Source: Oceanobacter mangrovi (GTDB lineage: Bacteria > Pseudomonadota > Gammaproteobacteria > Pseudomonadales > Oceanobacteraceae). From it: a stretch of 64,000 bases of DNA. The stretch is taken from the NCBI RefSeq assembly GCF_019740315.1, contig NZ_JAHXZR010000013.1, forward strand, positions 62,001-126,000, in the 5' to 3' direction. A program made the position numbers and the translations under genes. This document shows positions 27,629 to 36,531 of this stretch, piece by piece (position 1 is the first letter of the stretch; every line of letters starts with the position of its first letter). The notes below the pieces were generated by a model. The model was not told the DNA's origin, searched no databases, and saw only the letters and a list, made by a program, of their open reading frames with translations.

Positions 27629-28195
27629 TTAACAAGCCTCCTGTGACAGTTCCTCTGTCTCCATATTGAGCGATAAAAACAGCTCCAGCAGCATCAACGA
27701 TGAATCCAGCTGACGAGCATCGACCGGCACAATAGGGGCGACCAGAGCATGTTTGGCGAGCACAAACTCGACGTATTCCAGCAAGACTTCGAGATCTTCG
27801 TCTTCAGCGTTTTCGCAATGGGTAATGCCGATAATCAGGGGTAGCTCATGAGCCGCCGGATCGAAGAAATCGAGGATTTCTTCCAGATCATCGAGGTTCA
27901 GGCCATCGCCATATTTCACCAGTACCAGCAGCCCCCACAGACCGCCCTTGACCATTTCCCACAACATTTTGAAACGTTTCTGACCCGGCAGACCGTATAG
28001 ACCCAGTGCGGTGTCTTCATCCAGGCTAAGACGGCCATAGTCGATACCGACGGTGGTGAACTCCTTGCCGATATCAACACTGGAACGCTCTTCCGTCGCA
28101 AAGGGCGAAATCTCACTGATGGTATGAATAATCTGGGTTTTGCCTGCGCCAACTTCCCCGACGATGGCCAGCTTGCGGTAGGTTTTATCCGTCAT
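27629..28195 (-). CDS. Small Ras-like GTPase (COG2229/MglA-like)
   Basis: 188 residues. The P-loop GEVGAGKTQ is at about residues 13-21 and the switch region reads [15 protein letters not shown], followed by [18 protein letters not shown], close to the bacterial GTPases of Streptomyces conservons and MglA relatives (usual form LFGTPGQ-RF). The G4 motif NKxD is not recognisable: the equivalent strand reads IIGITHCEN, so nucleotide specificity may differ. The gene lies between a BLUF-like protein and two roadblock proteins with gaps of 3 and 0 bases. It is probably a molecular switch; what it switches is unknown. Confidence 0.83.
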   Translation of the reverse strand: MTDKTYRKLAIVGEVGAGKTQIIHTISEISPFATEERSSVDIGKEFTTVGIDYGRLSLDEDTALGLYGLPGQKRFKMLWEMVKGGLWGLLVLVKYGDGLNLDDLEEILDFFDPAAHELPLIIGITHCENAEDEDLEVLLEYVEFVLAKHALVAPIVPVDARQLDSSLMLLELFLSLNMETEELSQEAC

Positions 28196-28198
28196 TGG

Positions 28199-29020
28199 TT
28201 ATCCTGCCTTGCGAGTGTTGGTCAGGAAGCGTCGCATCAATGCACTGAAACGGTCAGACCCACCCGAGCGGTTTGCCGGGGCTGTAGTGGCACCTTCCAG
28301 CGGGCTGACCTGGCGTGCCATTAGCACCCCGAAATCGAGCATTTTCTGCAAAAATTCCTGCAAATCCGTTTCACACTTCCAGTAGCCTTTTTCCTGCAAC
28401 TGGCGATAACTGACTTCATTACGACTCAGCAGCGAACAGGTTTGCATCACCTGGGTCGACATTTTCATCTGGGTGGCCTTTGGCCAGGCGGTGATCCTAA
28501 ATGTCATATCTGACCACGGAAAAGCGCTCGCAGGTGCACTGGTGACCGGTAAGTCGGGTTTACTGTCAGAGGGTAGCGTCGCAGTCTCGACCGAACGCAA
28601 GGCAGCCAGTGGCGGAAAAAAGCTGTCATACAGCGCCTGCTGATCAGGGTTGTTGATCACCGGATTGAGCAAATATTGCGAGCAGAGTTTTTTTACCCAG
28701 CTGATATGGGCAGCAGAATCTGCCAGGAAAAATTTGATACGCCAGTGGTCAAATACCGCTTGTTCGACCCGCAAATTGGCAATCACATCCAGACTCTGCA
28801 GGTGTTTGTCACGACTGACCTTGTATACCAGTCCGGCGATGGCATGACTCTCGCCTTCCAGCACCAGCAAGATGGCTTCGCTATGAACCAGCAAAACCCC
28901 ATTGATGGCATGTTCTACGTTATAGACACGTAGTTCATTGTAAAGATTGAGAATATGCGCCGACTGACTGTCAGCTTCTCCTACCAGCTTGCCGATACAA
29001 GCAATCCTTTTGATATCCAC
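28199..29020 (-). CDS. BLUF-like domain protein lacking the flavin-reactive residues
   Basis: 273 residues. The first about 100 match the BLUF fold: IKRIACIGKL, YNVEHAINGVLLV, ILLVLEGESHAIAGLVYKVSRD, and FDHWRIKF. BLUF photosensors need a Tyr in the first strand and a Gln before the LEG motif; here those positions read Cys/Ile and Leu, so a light response is unlikely, although the Asn and Trp are kept. The C-terminal part (about residues 130-273) is a helical domain with no recognised family. The start is uncertain: the GTG at 29018-29020 has AGGTG eight bases upstream and begins at the domain; a GTG at 29056 is the alternative. First gene of the GTPase/roadblock operon. Confidence 0.7.
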   Translation of the reverse strand: MDIKRIACIGKLVGEADSQSAHILNLYNELRVYNVEHAINGVLLVHSEAILLVLEGESHAIAGLVYKVSRDKHLQSLDVIANLRVEQAVFDHWRIKFFLADSAAHISWVKKLCSQYLLNPVINNPDQQALYDSFFPPLAALRSVETATLPSDSKPDLPVTSAPASAFPWSDMTFRITAWPKATQMKMSTQVMQTCSLLSRNEVSYRQLQEKGYWKCETDLQEFLQKMLDFGVLMARQVSPLEGATTAPANRSGGSDRFSALMRRFLTNTRKAG

Positions 29021-29328
29021 AACTGACACCTGCTGTTCGTTGATAAATATCTGCACCAGCGCTATCTGTAATCCAATTACTGACTAAATTACCAATAAAG
29101 CATTTGATGCCGCCTACAACCGATATCCTGTTATTGTTATTACCCGGATATCTAAACCTCACTTAACGAGTGTAGCGTTTCGGCGAGTGTAGCATTGTCA
29201 GACCATCCAACAATCTTCACATTTGAGAACTGGTTTGCATTAAAAACAGCCAGAAGTTCACTTTACTGCCAGTGGCTTGATTCTGGTCTATTGACTGCAT
29301 TTATGAATAATGATTCTTGTTTTAATTT

Positions 29329-29934
29329 TTATCGTATCGGGAAATCGAAATTCACGTCAGGATAGGGCTCGTTAGCCAACGTGAAATGCCACCACTCATT
29401 ATCCAGTCCCTTAAATCCCGCCTGCTCCATCAGTACCTTCAACAGCAGCCGATTAGCCCGGCATAACGCCGATATGTCGGCGTAGGCTGTCCAGGAAGAA
29501 TGGTCAAAATAATCGAAATGAGTGCCCATTTCGATATCCGCGCCGGTAGCCAGATCAATAATGGTCAGGTCAACCGTACTGCCGCGACAATGCGTTGAGT
29601 GTAGCCCGATATAGCCCAGTTCAAACAGCCGATTCTTGGCAATTGATGGGTAATAACGCGGCTTGGTTGTCTCATCAGCAGAATCTACCCAACGCAGGAA
29701 ATGATCAATAGCCCGACGTGGTCGATACGCGTCAAACACCTTCAGTCCCAAGCCCATTGGTGCCAATCTGGTCTGAACTGAAGCCAGCGCCTCAGCAGCC
29801 GGACGGCTCAGAATTGCCCGGTTAACGTCATAACCATCTACGGGAGAACCTACAAAGTTGTTGCTGGAAGCGTAGGCCAGTGCGGTTACCAGCCCGGGAA
29901 TGACCTCATCCAGACAGACAAAATCTGCTGGCAT
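29329..29934 (-). CDS. D-alanyl-D-alanine dipeptidase (VanX/DdpX family)
   Basis: 201 residues. The zinc-peptidase motifs are complete: FDAYRPRRAI (transition-state Arg), STHCRGSTVDLTII (first His and Asp ligands in SxHxxGxxxD) and DNEWWHF (catalytic Glu and third ligand). These enzymes split D-Ala-D-Ala in peptidoglycan recycling or, with VanHA, glycopeptide resistance; no van genes are nearby, so a recycling or nutritional role is likely. No signal peptide is evident from the ATG at 29932-29934; the frame extends to 30030 and a longer start is possible. A single-gene unit. Confidence 0.87.
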   Translation of the reverse strand: MPADFVCLDEVIPGLVTALAYASSNNFVGSPVDGYDVNRAILSRPAAEALASVQTRLAPMGLGLKVFDAYRPRRAIDHFLRWVDSADETTKPRYYPSIAKNRLFELGYIGLHSTHCRGSTVDLTIIDLATGADIEMGTHFDYFDHSSWTAYADISALCRANRLLLKVLMEQAGFKGLDNEWWHFTLANEPYPDVNFDFPIR

Positions 29935-30182
29935 AAGATCGCAGTCGGAGTTTTTCAACGAGGTTGCCTTGTAATGCAGTAATAAAAGACCAGAAGACGT
30001 CAGTGTTGGGGATAATTTGCTCAGGTGCAAGGAAGCTGTCGTGATTGCATCATAAAGAGTCTGGATTTTGTCCTTTTATCCTCCGCGAACCTGATCGCTG
30101 CCTGCCGGAGTTTCACAAACAGCAAAGCCAGAAACATCCTGCCCTGAAACCACCGGACCACAAACAACCGGCCCACAAACAA

Positions 30183-30218
30183 CAAGGCCCGATACCGCAC
30201 AACGGCTATCGGGCCTTG
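30183..30218 (-). terminator. Terminator hairpin downstream of lysS
   Basis: CAAGGCCCGATA and TATCGGGCCTTG form a perfect 12-bp stem, with CCG and CGG extending it inside the loop. On the minus strand it is followed by TTGTTTGT. It lies 44 bases beyond the lysS stop. Confidence 0.75.
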
Positions 30219-30261
30219 AGTCACACAGGCGACCGCACCAGGCGATCGCCAACAGCCGTTG

Positions 30262-31779
30262 TTACAGCGGCTTCATGTGCGGGAACAGGATCACATCCTT
30301 GATGGTGTGGCTGTTGGTGAACAGCATCACCAGACGGTCGATACCAATACCTTCACCGGCAGTTGGTGGCAAACCGTATTCCAGCGCATTAACGTAGTCA
30401 GCATCGTAGTGCATGGCTTCGTCATCACCGGCGTCTTTCTCTTCCACCTGCTTGCGGAAACGAGCCGCCTGATCTTCGGCATCGTTCAGCTCAGAGAAAC
30501 CGTTGGCCAGCTCACGGCCGCCAACGAAGAACTCAAAACGGTCAGTCACAAACGGGTTGTCGTCGTTACGACGGGCCAGCGGTGATACTTCCCACGGGTA
30601 TTCGGTGATAAAGGTCGGCTGGTCGAGTTTTTCTTCGGCGGTAGCTTCGAAGATTTCACACAGGTATTTACCAGCACCCCAGGCCGCCTGCTTCTCGGAG
30701 TCTTTGACACCGACGCTGCGCGCGTACTGCTTGAGGGTTTCGATGTTGGCTTCGGCGTTGTTGAGCACCTCGGCATCCATCTCAGGGTTGTACTTGAGAA
30801 TGGCGTCAACCATGGTGATACGCTGGAATGGCGCGGCGAAATCGTAAGTGGCTTCACCGTATTCAATGGTAGTTTTGCCCAGTACGCTTTCGGCGATGTA
30901 TTTCAGCATGCCTTCGGTGATGTCCATCAGGTCATGGTAAGTCGCATAGGCCTGGTAGAACTCGATCATGGTGAACTCAGGGTTGTGACGAGTCGACACC
31001 CCTTCATTACGGAAGTTACGGTTGATTTCGAACACCCGCTCGAAACCACCCACCACCAGACGCTTCAGATACAGCTCTGGCGCAATCCGCAGGAACATAT
31101 CGATGTCCATGGCGTTGTGGTGGGTTTCGAATGGCTTGGCGCTGGCGCCACCAGGAATGGTCTGCAGCATTGGCGTTTCGACTTCCATGAAGTCACGCTC
31201 GCTGAGGTACTGGCGAATGGCGTTGATGATTTTCGAACGCACCATAAAGGTGTTGCGCGATTCTTCATTGATCATCAGATCAACGTAACGCTGACGGTAC
31301 TTCATTTCCTGATCAGCGAGGCCGTGGAACTTGTCTGGCAGCGGACGCAGGGACTTGGTCAGAATCTGCAGGTTTTCGATCTGGTCAACATCAACGTACA
31401 GCTCGTCTTTACCAGACTTGTGCAGTACACCGGAACAACCAATGATGTCGCCAATATCCAACAGGCTCCAGGCCTCACTTTCTTTCTGCAGTGGCTTGGC
31501 CATGTAGAACTGGATGGAATCAGAAACGTCCTGAATACCCACGAATGGACCACCGCGACGCATCACACGACCAGCTACCGATACACGCAGGCCCAATTCA
31601 GCCAGCTCTTCCCGGGTCTTGTCACCATAGGCTGCCTTCAGGTCGCCGGCCTTGTTCTCGCGCTTGAAATCGTTCGGGTGGCCATTGGATTTGCTACCTT
31701 CACGCAGCTGTTCCAGCTTGGCGCGACGCTCGGCGATGAGCTTGTTTTCTTCCTGAGCAGTTTGGTTTTGATCGGTCAT
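30262..31779 (-). CDS. lysS: Lysyl-tRNA synthetase, class II
   Basis: 505 residues, the standard length. An OB-fold anticodon-binding domain lies at about residues 60-170 ([22 protein letters not shown]). Class II motif 2 is [23 protein letters not shown] and motif 3 is [28 protein letters not shown] at the C-terminus. It charges tRNA-Lys in the cytoplasm. The order prfB then lysS is the same as in E. coli, but here a 257-base spacer with two palindromic elements separates them, so lysS may have its own promoter. Confidence 0.97.
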   Translation of the reverse strand: MTDQNQTAQEENKLIAERRAKLEQLREGSKSNGHPNDFKRENKAGDLKAAYGDKTREELAELGLRVSVAGRVMRRGGPFVGIQDVSDSIQFYMAKPLQKESEAWSLLDIGDIIGCSGVLHKSGKDELYVDVDQIENLQILTKSLRPLPDKFHGLADQEMKYRQRYVDLMINEESRNTFMVRSKIINAIRQYLSERDFMEVETPMLQTIPGGASAKPFETHHNAMDIDMFLRIAPELYLKRLVVGGFERVFEINRNFRNEGVSTRHNPEFTMIEFYQAYATYHDLMDITEGMLKYIAESVLGKTTIEYGEATYDFAAPFQRITMVDAILKYNPEMDAEVLNNAEANIETLKQYARSVGVKDSEKQAAWGAGKYLCEIFEATAEEKLDQPTFITEYPWEVSPLARRNDDNPFVTDRFEFFVGGRELANGFSELNDAEDQAARFRKQVEEKDAGDDEAMHYDADYVNALEYGLPPTAGEGIGIDRLVMLFTNSHTIKDVILFPHMKPL

Positions 31780-31871
31780 TTTTAAACCCGGTTAACAAAG
31801 TATGTCAGGCGCCCGACGTTGAGAGTCAGACGCTTTGGATTGTAAAACAGGCACCCGAAGGTACCGATGAC

Positions 31872-31916
31872 GTAGGATGGGCCGTGCCCATCGCTGTTGG
31901 GCATGGCCCAACCTAC
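31872..31916. repeat. REP-like palindrome (copy 1 in the prfB-lysS spacer)
   Basis: GTAGGATGGGCCGTGCCCA and TGGGCATGGCCCAACCTAC form a long imperfect hairpin around TCGCTGT. This is a common extragenic palindrome type in Gammaproteobacteria. Confidence 0.8.
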
Positions 31917-31971
31917 TTTCTTTGCGTTCAGTAAATCGCGTCACTGACGCCGGACGCGTAAATTCTATTGC

Positions 31972-31996
31972 GTAGGACGGGCCAGGCCCAACCTAC
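31972..31996. repeat. REP-like palindrome (shorter copy 2)
   Basis: GTAGGACGGGCC then AGGCCCAACCTAC: a shortened version of the element 55 bases away, sharing the same arms. Both lie between prfB and lysS. Confidence 0.72.
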
Positions 31997-32036
31997 ATCC
32001 CGGCCCTACTCAAAGTGCCGGACGTCCAACCCGATC

Positions 32037-33132
32037 TCAAAGGCCCTTTTTCAGGCTGGCCTCAATAAACATATCCAGCCCGCCATCCAGTACCGCCTGA
32101 GTGTTACGGGTTTCTACGCCGGTACGCAGGTCCTTGATACGGGAGTCGTCCAGTACGTAGGAACGAATCTGGCTTCCCCAGCCGATATCGGACTTGGTGT
32201 CTTCCAGCGCCTGGGCTTCAGCATTACGCTTCTGGACTTCCATTTCATACAGCTTGGCTTTCAGCTGTTTCATGGCCTGGTCCTTGTTCTTGTGCTGCGA
32301 GCGGTCGTTCTGACACTGGGTCACGATACCGGATGGCATGTGGGTAATACGTACCGCAGATTCAGTCCGGTTAACGTGCTGACCACCGGCGCCGGAGGCG
32401 CGGTATACGTCGATACGCAGATCAGCCGGATTGATTTCGATCTCGATGTTGTCATCAACTTCCGGCGAAATAAACACGGAAGAGAACGAGGTATGGCGAC
32501 GGTTGCCAGAGTCGAACGGGCTCTTGCGCACCAGCCGGTGAACGCCGGTTTCAGTACGCAGCCAACCGTAGGCATATTCACCTTCAACCCGGATAGTAGC
32601 GCTCTTGATGCCCGCGACGTCACCGTCGGAAGCTTCCATCAGCTCGCCCTTGAAGCCGTGGGCGTCGATCCAGCGCAGGTACATACGACAGAGGATTTCA
32701 GCCCAGTCCTGGGCTTCAGTACCACCGGAGCCAGCCTGGATTTCGATATAGGCATTGTTCGGGTCGAGTTCACCGGAGAACATGCGACGGAATTCCAGTG
32801 CTTCCAGCTCAGTCTGCAACTTGGCCAGCTCACTGCGCACGTCTTCAACAGAATCTTCGTCGTCTTCTTCGACGGCCATGTCGAGCAGGTCTTTGGCGTC
32901 CGCCAGACCGATATCGAGGGTGTCGATGGTTTTCACCACCGCTTCCAGGGCAGCACGTTCCTTACCGAGATCCTGGGCGCGCTCAGCGTCGTTCCAGACA
33001 TCCGGTTGGGAAAGTTCCTGCTCTACTTCTTCCAGCCGTTCTTTCTTGCTGGCGTAGTCAAAGGTACCCCCTAAGCACGTCTGTACGTACTTTCAGGTCT
33101 TTGATGGTCTCGACGATCGGATTAATTTCCAA
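32037..33132 (-). CDS. prfB: Peptide chain release factor 2, with programmed +1 frameshift
   Basis: 364 residues made from two frames: 33132-33061, then a shift past one T, then 33059-32037. The first 24 codons begin at TTG (33130-33132, AGGT upstream) and read [24 protein letters not shown] before an in-frame TGA. The main part has the stop-codon recognition tripeptide SPF in [17 protein letters not shown] and the catalytic GGQ in [20 protein letters not shown]2 releases peptides at UGA and UAA. The frameshift autoregulates: when RF2 is scarce, the ribosome pauses at UGA and shifts. It is a normal gene, not a pseudogene. Confidence 0.96.
33057..33075 (-). promoter_or_regulatory. prfB programmed frameshift site
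   Basis: On the minus strand CTTAGGGGGTACCTTTGAC contains an internal Shine-Dalgarno-like AGGGGG three bases before CTT and the stop TGA followed by C, the same arrangement as in E. coli prfB. Confidence 0.95.
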
Positions 33133-33361
33133 GGGACTACCTATCTATATCGATAATTCTGGGAATAGTGCCGGACGTCCAGCGGATTGGACAACTGGAC
33201 AGAGCGCACGAAAATGACGCGGTATTCTACAGAATCATGACAGCCGAAGCGAGATCTGCGGGCAGGTTTCCCATTTGAGGTCTGGGACAGGCCGCGCTGG
33301 CGCCTAGGCACGATAGGATCTCCCGTCCCCCGTCGCTTACTAACAAACTGCTCACAAATAC

Positions 33362-33383
33362 GAATTATTTTCAATTTTCATTG
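33362..33383 (+). promoter_or_regulatory. Possible Fur box upstream of bfd
   Basis: GAATTATTTTCAATTTTCAT is an AT-rich imperfect dyad resembling Fur operators, about 80 bases before the bfd start. bfd is iron-regulated in other bacteria. The match is by eye only. Confidence 0.4.
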
Positions 33384-33461
33384 AAAAGCCATTGCAAACC
33401 CTTCTCGTTTAGAATAACTTCTATTTCGTTGATAGTGATTCCCAATTGCGGGGGGTTAAAA

Positions 33462-33656
33462 ATGTACGTTTGTCTGTGTAAAGCCATTACCAATCAGCAG
33501 GTCAAGGATGCGGTTGAAGAAGGTCAAAGCTACGGTGAAATCCGCCGTTCGCTGGGTTTGGCCACAGATTGCGGTTGCTGCGGCCGGGCTGCCAAAGAGC
33601 TGATCCGCCAGCATGTATCCAGCCTGCCTCCGTGTGAATTTGCTGAAGCAGTCTGA
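33462..33656 (+). CDS. bfd: Bacterioferritin-associated ferredoxin
   Basis: 64 residues, the usual Bfd length. MYVCLCKAITNQQVKDAVEEG has the CxC cluster ligands and TDCGCCGRAAKELI the CxxC pair for a [2Fe-2S] cluster. Bfd docks on bacterioferritin and supplies electrons to release stored iron. The ATG at 33462 follows a GGGGGG tract serving as ribosome site. No bacterioferritin gene is adjacent. A terminator follows. Confidence 0.93.
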   Translation: MYVCLCKAITNQQVKDAVEEGQSYGEIRRSLGLATDCGCCGRAAKELIRQHVSSLPPCEFAEAV

Positions 33657-33686
33657 GCTGCTGATCAAACGCTCTCCATTCTGAAA

Positions 33687-33714
33687 GAACCGGCCTGCAA
33701 GGCCGGTTTTTTTA
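33687..33714 (+). terminator. Terminator of bfd
   Basis: ACCGGCC, loop TGCAA, GGCCGGT followed by a run of T. It lies about 30 bases after the bfd stop. Confidence 0.88.
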
Positions 33715-33771
33715 TGCCTGTCATTCAGCCCTGCCAATCATCAGCCGAGTCCCCTGAATTGCGGCCAACAA

Positions 33772-33793
33772 AAAACCGGCCGAAGCCGGTTTT
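33772..33793 (-). terminator. Terminator of the porin gene
   Basis: AAAACCGGC, loop CGAA, GCCGGTTTT; the T-run on the minus strand fits termination of the porin gene ending at 33866. Confidence 0.8.
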
Positions 33794-33865
33794 CTGGAGA
33801 CCATCACTGTCTTGCGACAGGGTTGCCAGTCATCCCTGACCGACGTGCCAATTGGGCTGAATCGA

Positions 33866-35176
33866 TTAGAACCAGACTTCAGTCTGGGCACCGAAGCTAA
33901 TGCCCTGGGTAGCATGCTCAGGAGTAACACCACCGGCATTGGAGTTCGCACCAGCGTCATCCCACTTGGCGAAAGTAGCAAACAGACGCAGGGATGGACG
34001 TGAATAGAACTTGGAACCGGCAGAGAACTGCTGGGCCACAGTGAACTTGGTCATGGAAGCGGTTTTCAGACCATCAGCCTTTGGATCAACCAGGTCGTAG
34101 CCCAGCTCAAATGCTGTGCTGGAGTAACCACCCCACTGAACCACTGGACGGATACCAAAAGAAGTCCAGGTGTAGCCTTCGGTAGCGGCCTTGTCGTCGT
34201 TCTTGTCTTCGTAGATAGCAACGAACTGGGCTTCAGTCTGGTCGCCGATGGCAACGATACCGGAATCGATAATACGGAAGAAATCACCTTCCAGAGAGCC
34301 GTTCTGGTTACCTGTGTTGGCGTCAGCAATCATGCCGTCTTTGGCGTGCTGCAGAGTCAGCTTGTTGCTGCCACCCAGTACGTCACTGAACATAAAGTTC
34401 ACAGTCACCAGCGAGCCGGAGTTGTCGTTGCCGTCGTAAGACAGACGCTTGGTACCACTGGTAGAACCCAGAGTCAGACCAAACTCAGCAGAAACCTTGT
34501 CAGTCAGGGCAACCTTGCTCAGACGGATGTCATAGGTGTTGTTAACATAGTTACCAGCATCACCGCCGTCATCTGTTGCGTTGGTAGAACCGTTGCGCAA
34601 CCAGGACACACCCACCTTACCAAAACCTACGTCGATATCGCGCAGACCAACGCCTGGACCTTTTGGATCCCAGTAGAAAAAGTCGTTGATGTGAACGTTC
34701 TGACGATCCACGAATTCCTTACCAATCCACAGGGTAGCGCCAGGCAGGGCTTCAATCACATCAGTACCGGCAACGTTAAAACGACGGATAGCCAGACGGT
34801 CGGCAGAAGAAGTGTCGCCGTTGATCTGCTCCCAGTCGGTGTTCTGATCCGTTTCGTAGATCATCTCGGTGGTAACCTTGAATTTGCCAGCGCCTTCAAC
34901 GTCCAGACCCTTGATCAGACGTACAGCAGCATAGGTTTCACATTCGTTACCAAGACGGTATTTGGCCGGAGCATTCTGGGCCTTGTAACATACCTGGTCA
35001 CCACCATCGACAGCAGAACCGATACCGGAGCGGAAATACAGGTGGAACGGGTTTTCATCTGCAACTGCCGGGAAAGCAGCAGCGGCGGTTACAGCCAGGG
35101 CCAGGGCTTTTGGGGCCAGATTTTTTTGGACAATGGCAGAGATACGGGCGGCTTGCTTGTGCTCACGCTTCATCAT
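33866..35176 (-). CDS. LamB-type (maltoporin family) outer-membrane porin
   Basis: 436 residues. The long signal peptide ends near FPAVADENPF (about residue 40). The mature part begins HLYFRSGIGSAVDGG and carries the maltoporin landmark GATLWIGKEFVDRQNVHINDFFYWDPKGPGVGLRDI; it ends with an aromatic residue (VWF), as outer-membrane barrels do. The family forms trimeric 18-strand channels for sugars and related solutes. It has no sugar genes around it. An element nearly identical to those at the quinate/shikimate promoters lies 193-211 bases upstream of its start, so it may serve aromatic or cyclic-acid uptake instead. Confidence 0.88.
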   Translation of the reverse strand: MMKREHKQAARISAIVQKNLAPKALALAVTAAAAFPAVADENPFHLYFRSGIGSAVDGGDQVCYKAQNAPAKYRLGNECETYAAVRLIKGLDVEGAGKFKVTTEMIYETDQNTDWEQINGDTSSADRLAIRRFNVAGTDVIEALPGATLWIGKEFVDRQNVHINDFFYWDPKGPGVGLRDIDVGFGKVGVSWLRNGSTNATDDGGDAGNYVNNTYDIRLSKVALTDKVSAEFGLTLGSTSGTKRLSYDGNDNSGSLVTVNFMFSDVLGGSNKLTLQHAKDGMIADANTGNQNGSLEGDFFRIIDSGIVAIGDQTEAQFVAIYEDKNDDKAATEGYTWTSFGIRPVVQWGGYSSTAFELGYDLVDPKADGLKTASMTKFTVAQQFSAGSKFYSRPSLRLFATFAKWDDAGANSNAGGVTPEHATQGISFGAQTEVWF

Positions 35177-35202
35177 TTCAGCTCTCGTGTTGTTTTTATA
35201 GT

Positions 35203-35238
35203 TCGGGTACCAAGCGCACCAAGGCTGGTCTGGTACCC
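35203..35238 (-). other. Hairpin in the porin 5' leader
   Basis: CGGGTACCA and TGGTACCCG pair across 18 bases, about 27 bases upstream of the porin start. In the transcript this makes a 9-bp stem, which may stabilise the leader or control translation. Confidence 0.5.
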
Positions 35239-35368
35239 GGATTGCGTAGGGATACTAGACAGTTTGTTTCAAACGTAAGAAATGAAAGTTTAGGCGATTT
35301 TTATATCAATTCAGGTATGGAACCCCCTGCCAATTCCGGCTGTTTCCACCTTGATTAGTGATCAATTC

Positions 35369-35387
35369 AAAAAATACCCTATATTTT
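35369..35387. promoter_or_regulatory. Shared AAAATACCCTATATTTT element, porin copy
   Basis: AAAAAATACCCTATATTTT. It is the same, except for one base or end trimming, as the elements at 41204-41223 and 46243-46261. Likely a LysR-type regulator site; here it lies upstream of the porin gene. Otherwise the 35177-35471 gap holds only the leader hairpin. Confidence 0.65.
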
Positions 35388-35471
35388 AAGGCGCGAAACA
35401 TAAGCAAGTACTTACATACCGGCTAGCAAGTAACAGCTGACAACCTATTCCCTGGCCGCTAAAAAACCGCC

Positions 35472-36227
35472 TCAGCCCATAAAACTGTCAAACAACAGCT
35501 TGAGACCAATCAGCCCCAACGCGCTATAGATCAGCCGATAGAACCAGACATCGGAAATGACCGCCTGCAACCGCACGCCATAACGAACCCCGATCCAGGC
35601 CAGTGGCATCAGCAGCAATGAAATTGCGATGTTGTCCAGATTCAGCTGCCCCAGCAGTGCGTAGGGAACCAGTTTGATCACATTGATACAGGCGATGGTC
35701 ATCACCACCGTCGCCAGGTATTCCGGTCTCGGTAACCGCAAAGGTAACAGGTACAAATTCAGCGGCGGCCCACCGGCATGCGCCATAAAGCTGGTGAAAC
35801 CGGTGACACAACCACAGATACGCGCCAGCCAGGCATTACCGGTACGGGCTACGCCGAGTTTAACGCCGGAAGCAAAGCCCCAGGCGGCAAAGGCAATCGA
35901 CAGCAGCCCCAATAGCAGCCGGATAACCCCGGCGTCGAGCCAGTCGTAAATCAGGTAACCGATCAGGATGCCGATCGCCGCCGGGCCTATCAGGCGTTTG
36001 AACTGGAAGCGGTTTTGCTGCCCCCACCAGATCCGCATACTGAAGTAGTCCATCACCAACAGCAGCGGCAACATAATCGCAGCCGCCTGGCGCGGGTCGA
36101 TATAAAGTGCCATCAAGGGCACAGCGACCACCCCGACGCCCCCGGCAAAGCCGGACTTGGAAATACCGGTCAACAGCACCGCTACTGCGGCCAATAACCA
36201 GAAGCCCCATTCAAATCCCATCAACAT
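35472..36227 (-). CDS. TauE/SafE family membrane transporter
   Basis: 251 residues, about eight membrane helices. The repeated family motif is visible as GISKSGFAGGVGVVAVPLMALYI near the N-terminus and GFTSFMAHAGGPPLNLYLLPL in the middle. Members export sulfite, sulfonates or other small anions. The ATG at 36225-36227 is taken as start because the longer frame to 36275 adds a charged, unrelated stretch. It is a single gene ending well before the porin upstream region. Confidence 0.87.
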   Translation of the reverse strand: MLMGFEWGFWLLAAVAVLLTGISKSGFAGGVGVVAVPLMALYIDPRQAAAIMLPLLLVMDYFSMRIWWGQQNRFQFKRLIGPAAIGILIGYLIYDWLDAGVIRLLLGLLSIAFAAWGFASGVKLGVARTGNAWLARICGCVTGFTSFMAHAGGPPLNLYLLPLRLPRPEYLATVVMTIACINVIKLVPYALLGQLNLDNIAISLLLMPLAWIGVRYGVRLQAVISDVWFYRLIYSALGLIGLKLLFDSFMG

Positions 36228-36531
36228 GTGTCGCCGCCCATCCTCAATAATTCTTATCACCAGCCTCATATGCAAAACGATATGTCAGGTCGGCGATTTT
36301 TTATTAGGCCCGGATACGGGCCAGCGCCAGAATAACAGCCATCCTGCGTGCCTGCCCAACGGATGCAGAACCGGCCACCGGGCGACAAATGAATTCAGCG
36401 TTTCACTGTTTGAAATTCCCCTGCAGACAGAGCAGTGGTAGCGTCTGCCGCTGTTTACCTGATGCCCAACCGTTGTGATGGGCTGGAAATAACAACAACA
36501 AATCGTTTTCCAGACACAGCAAGGACACCGC

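Noticed and set aside
32037-33132. prfB read as a frameshifted pseudogene
   Set aside because: The in-frame TGA sits in the well-known programmed frameshift context (AGGGGG, CTT TGA C).
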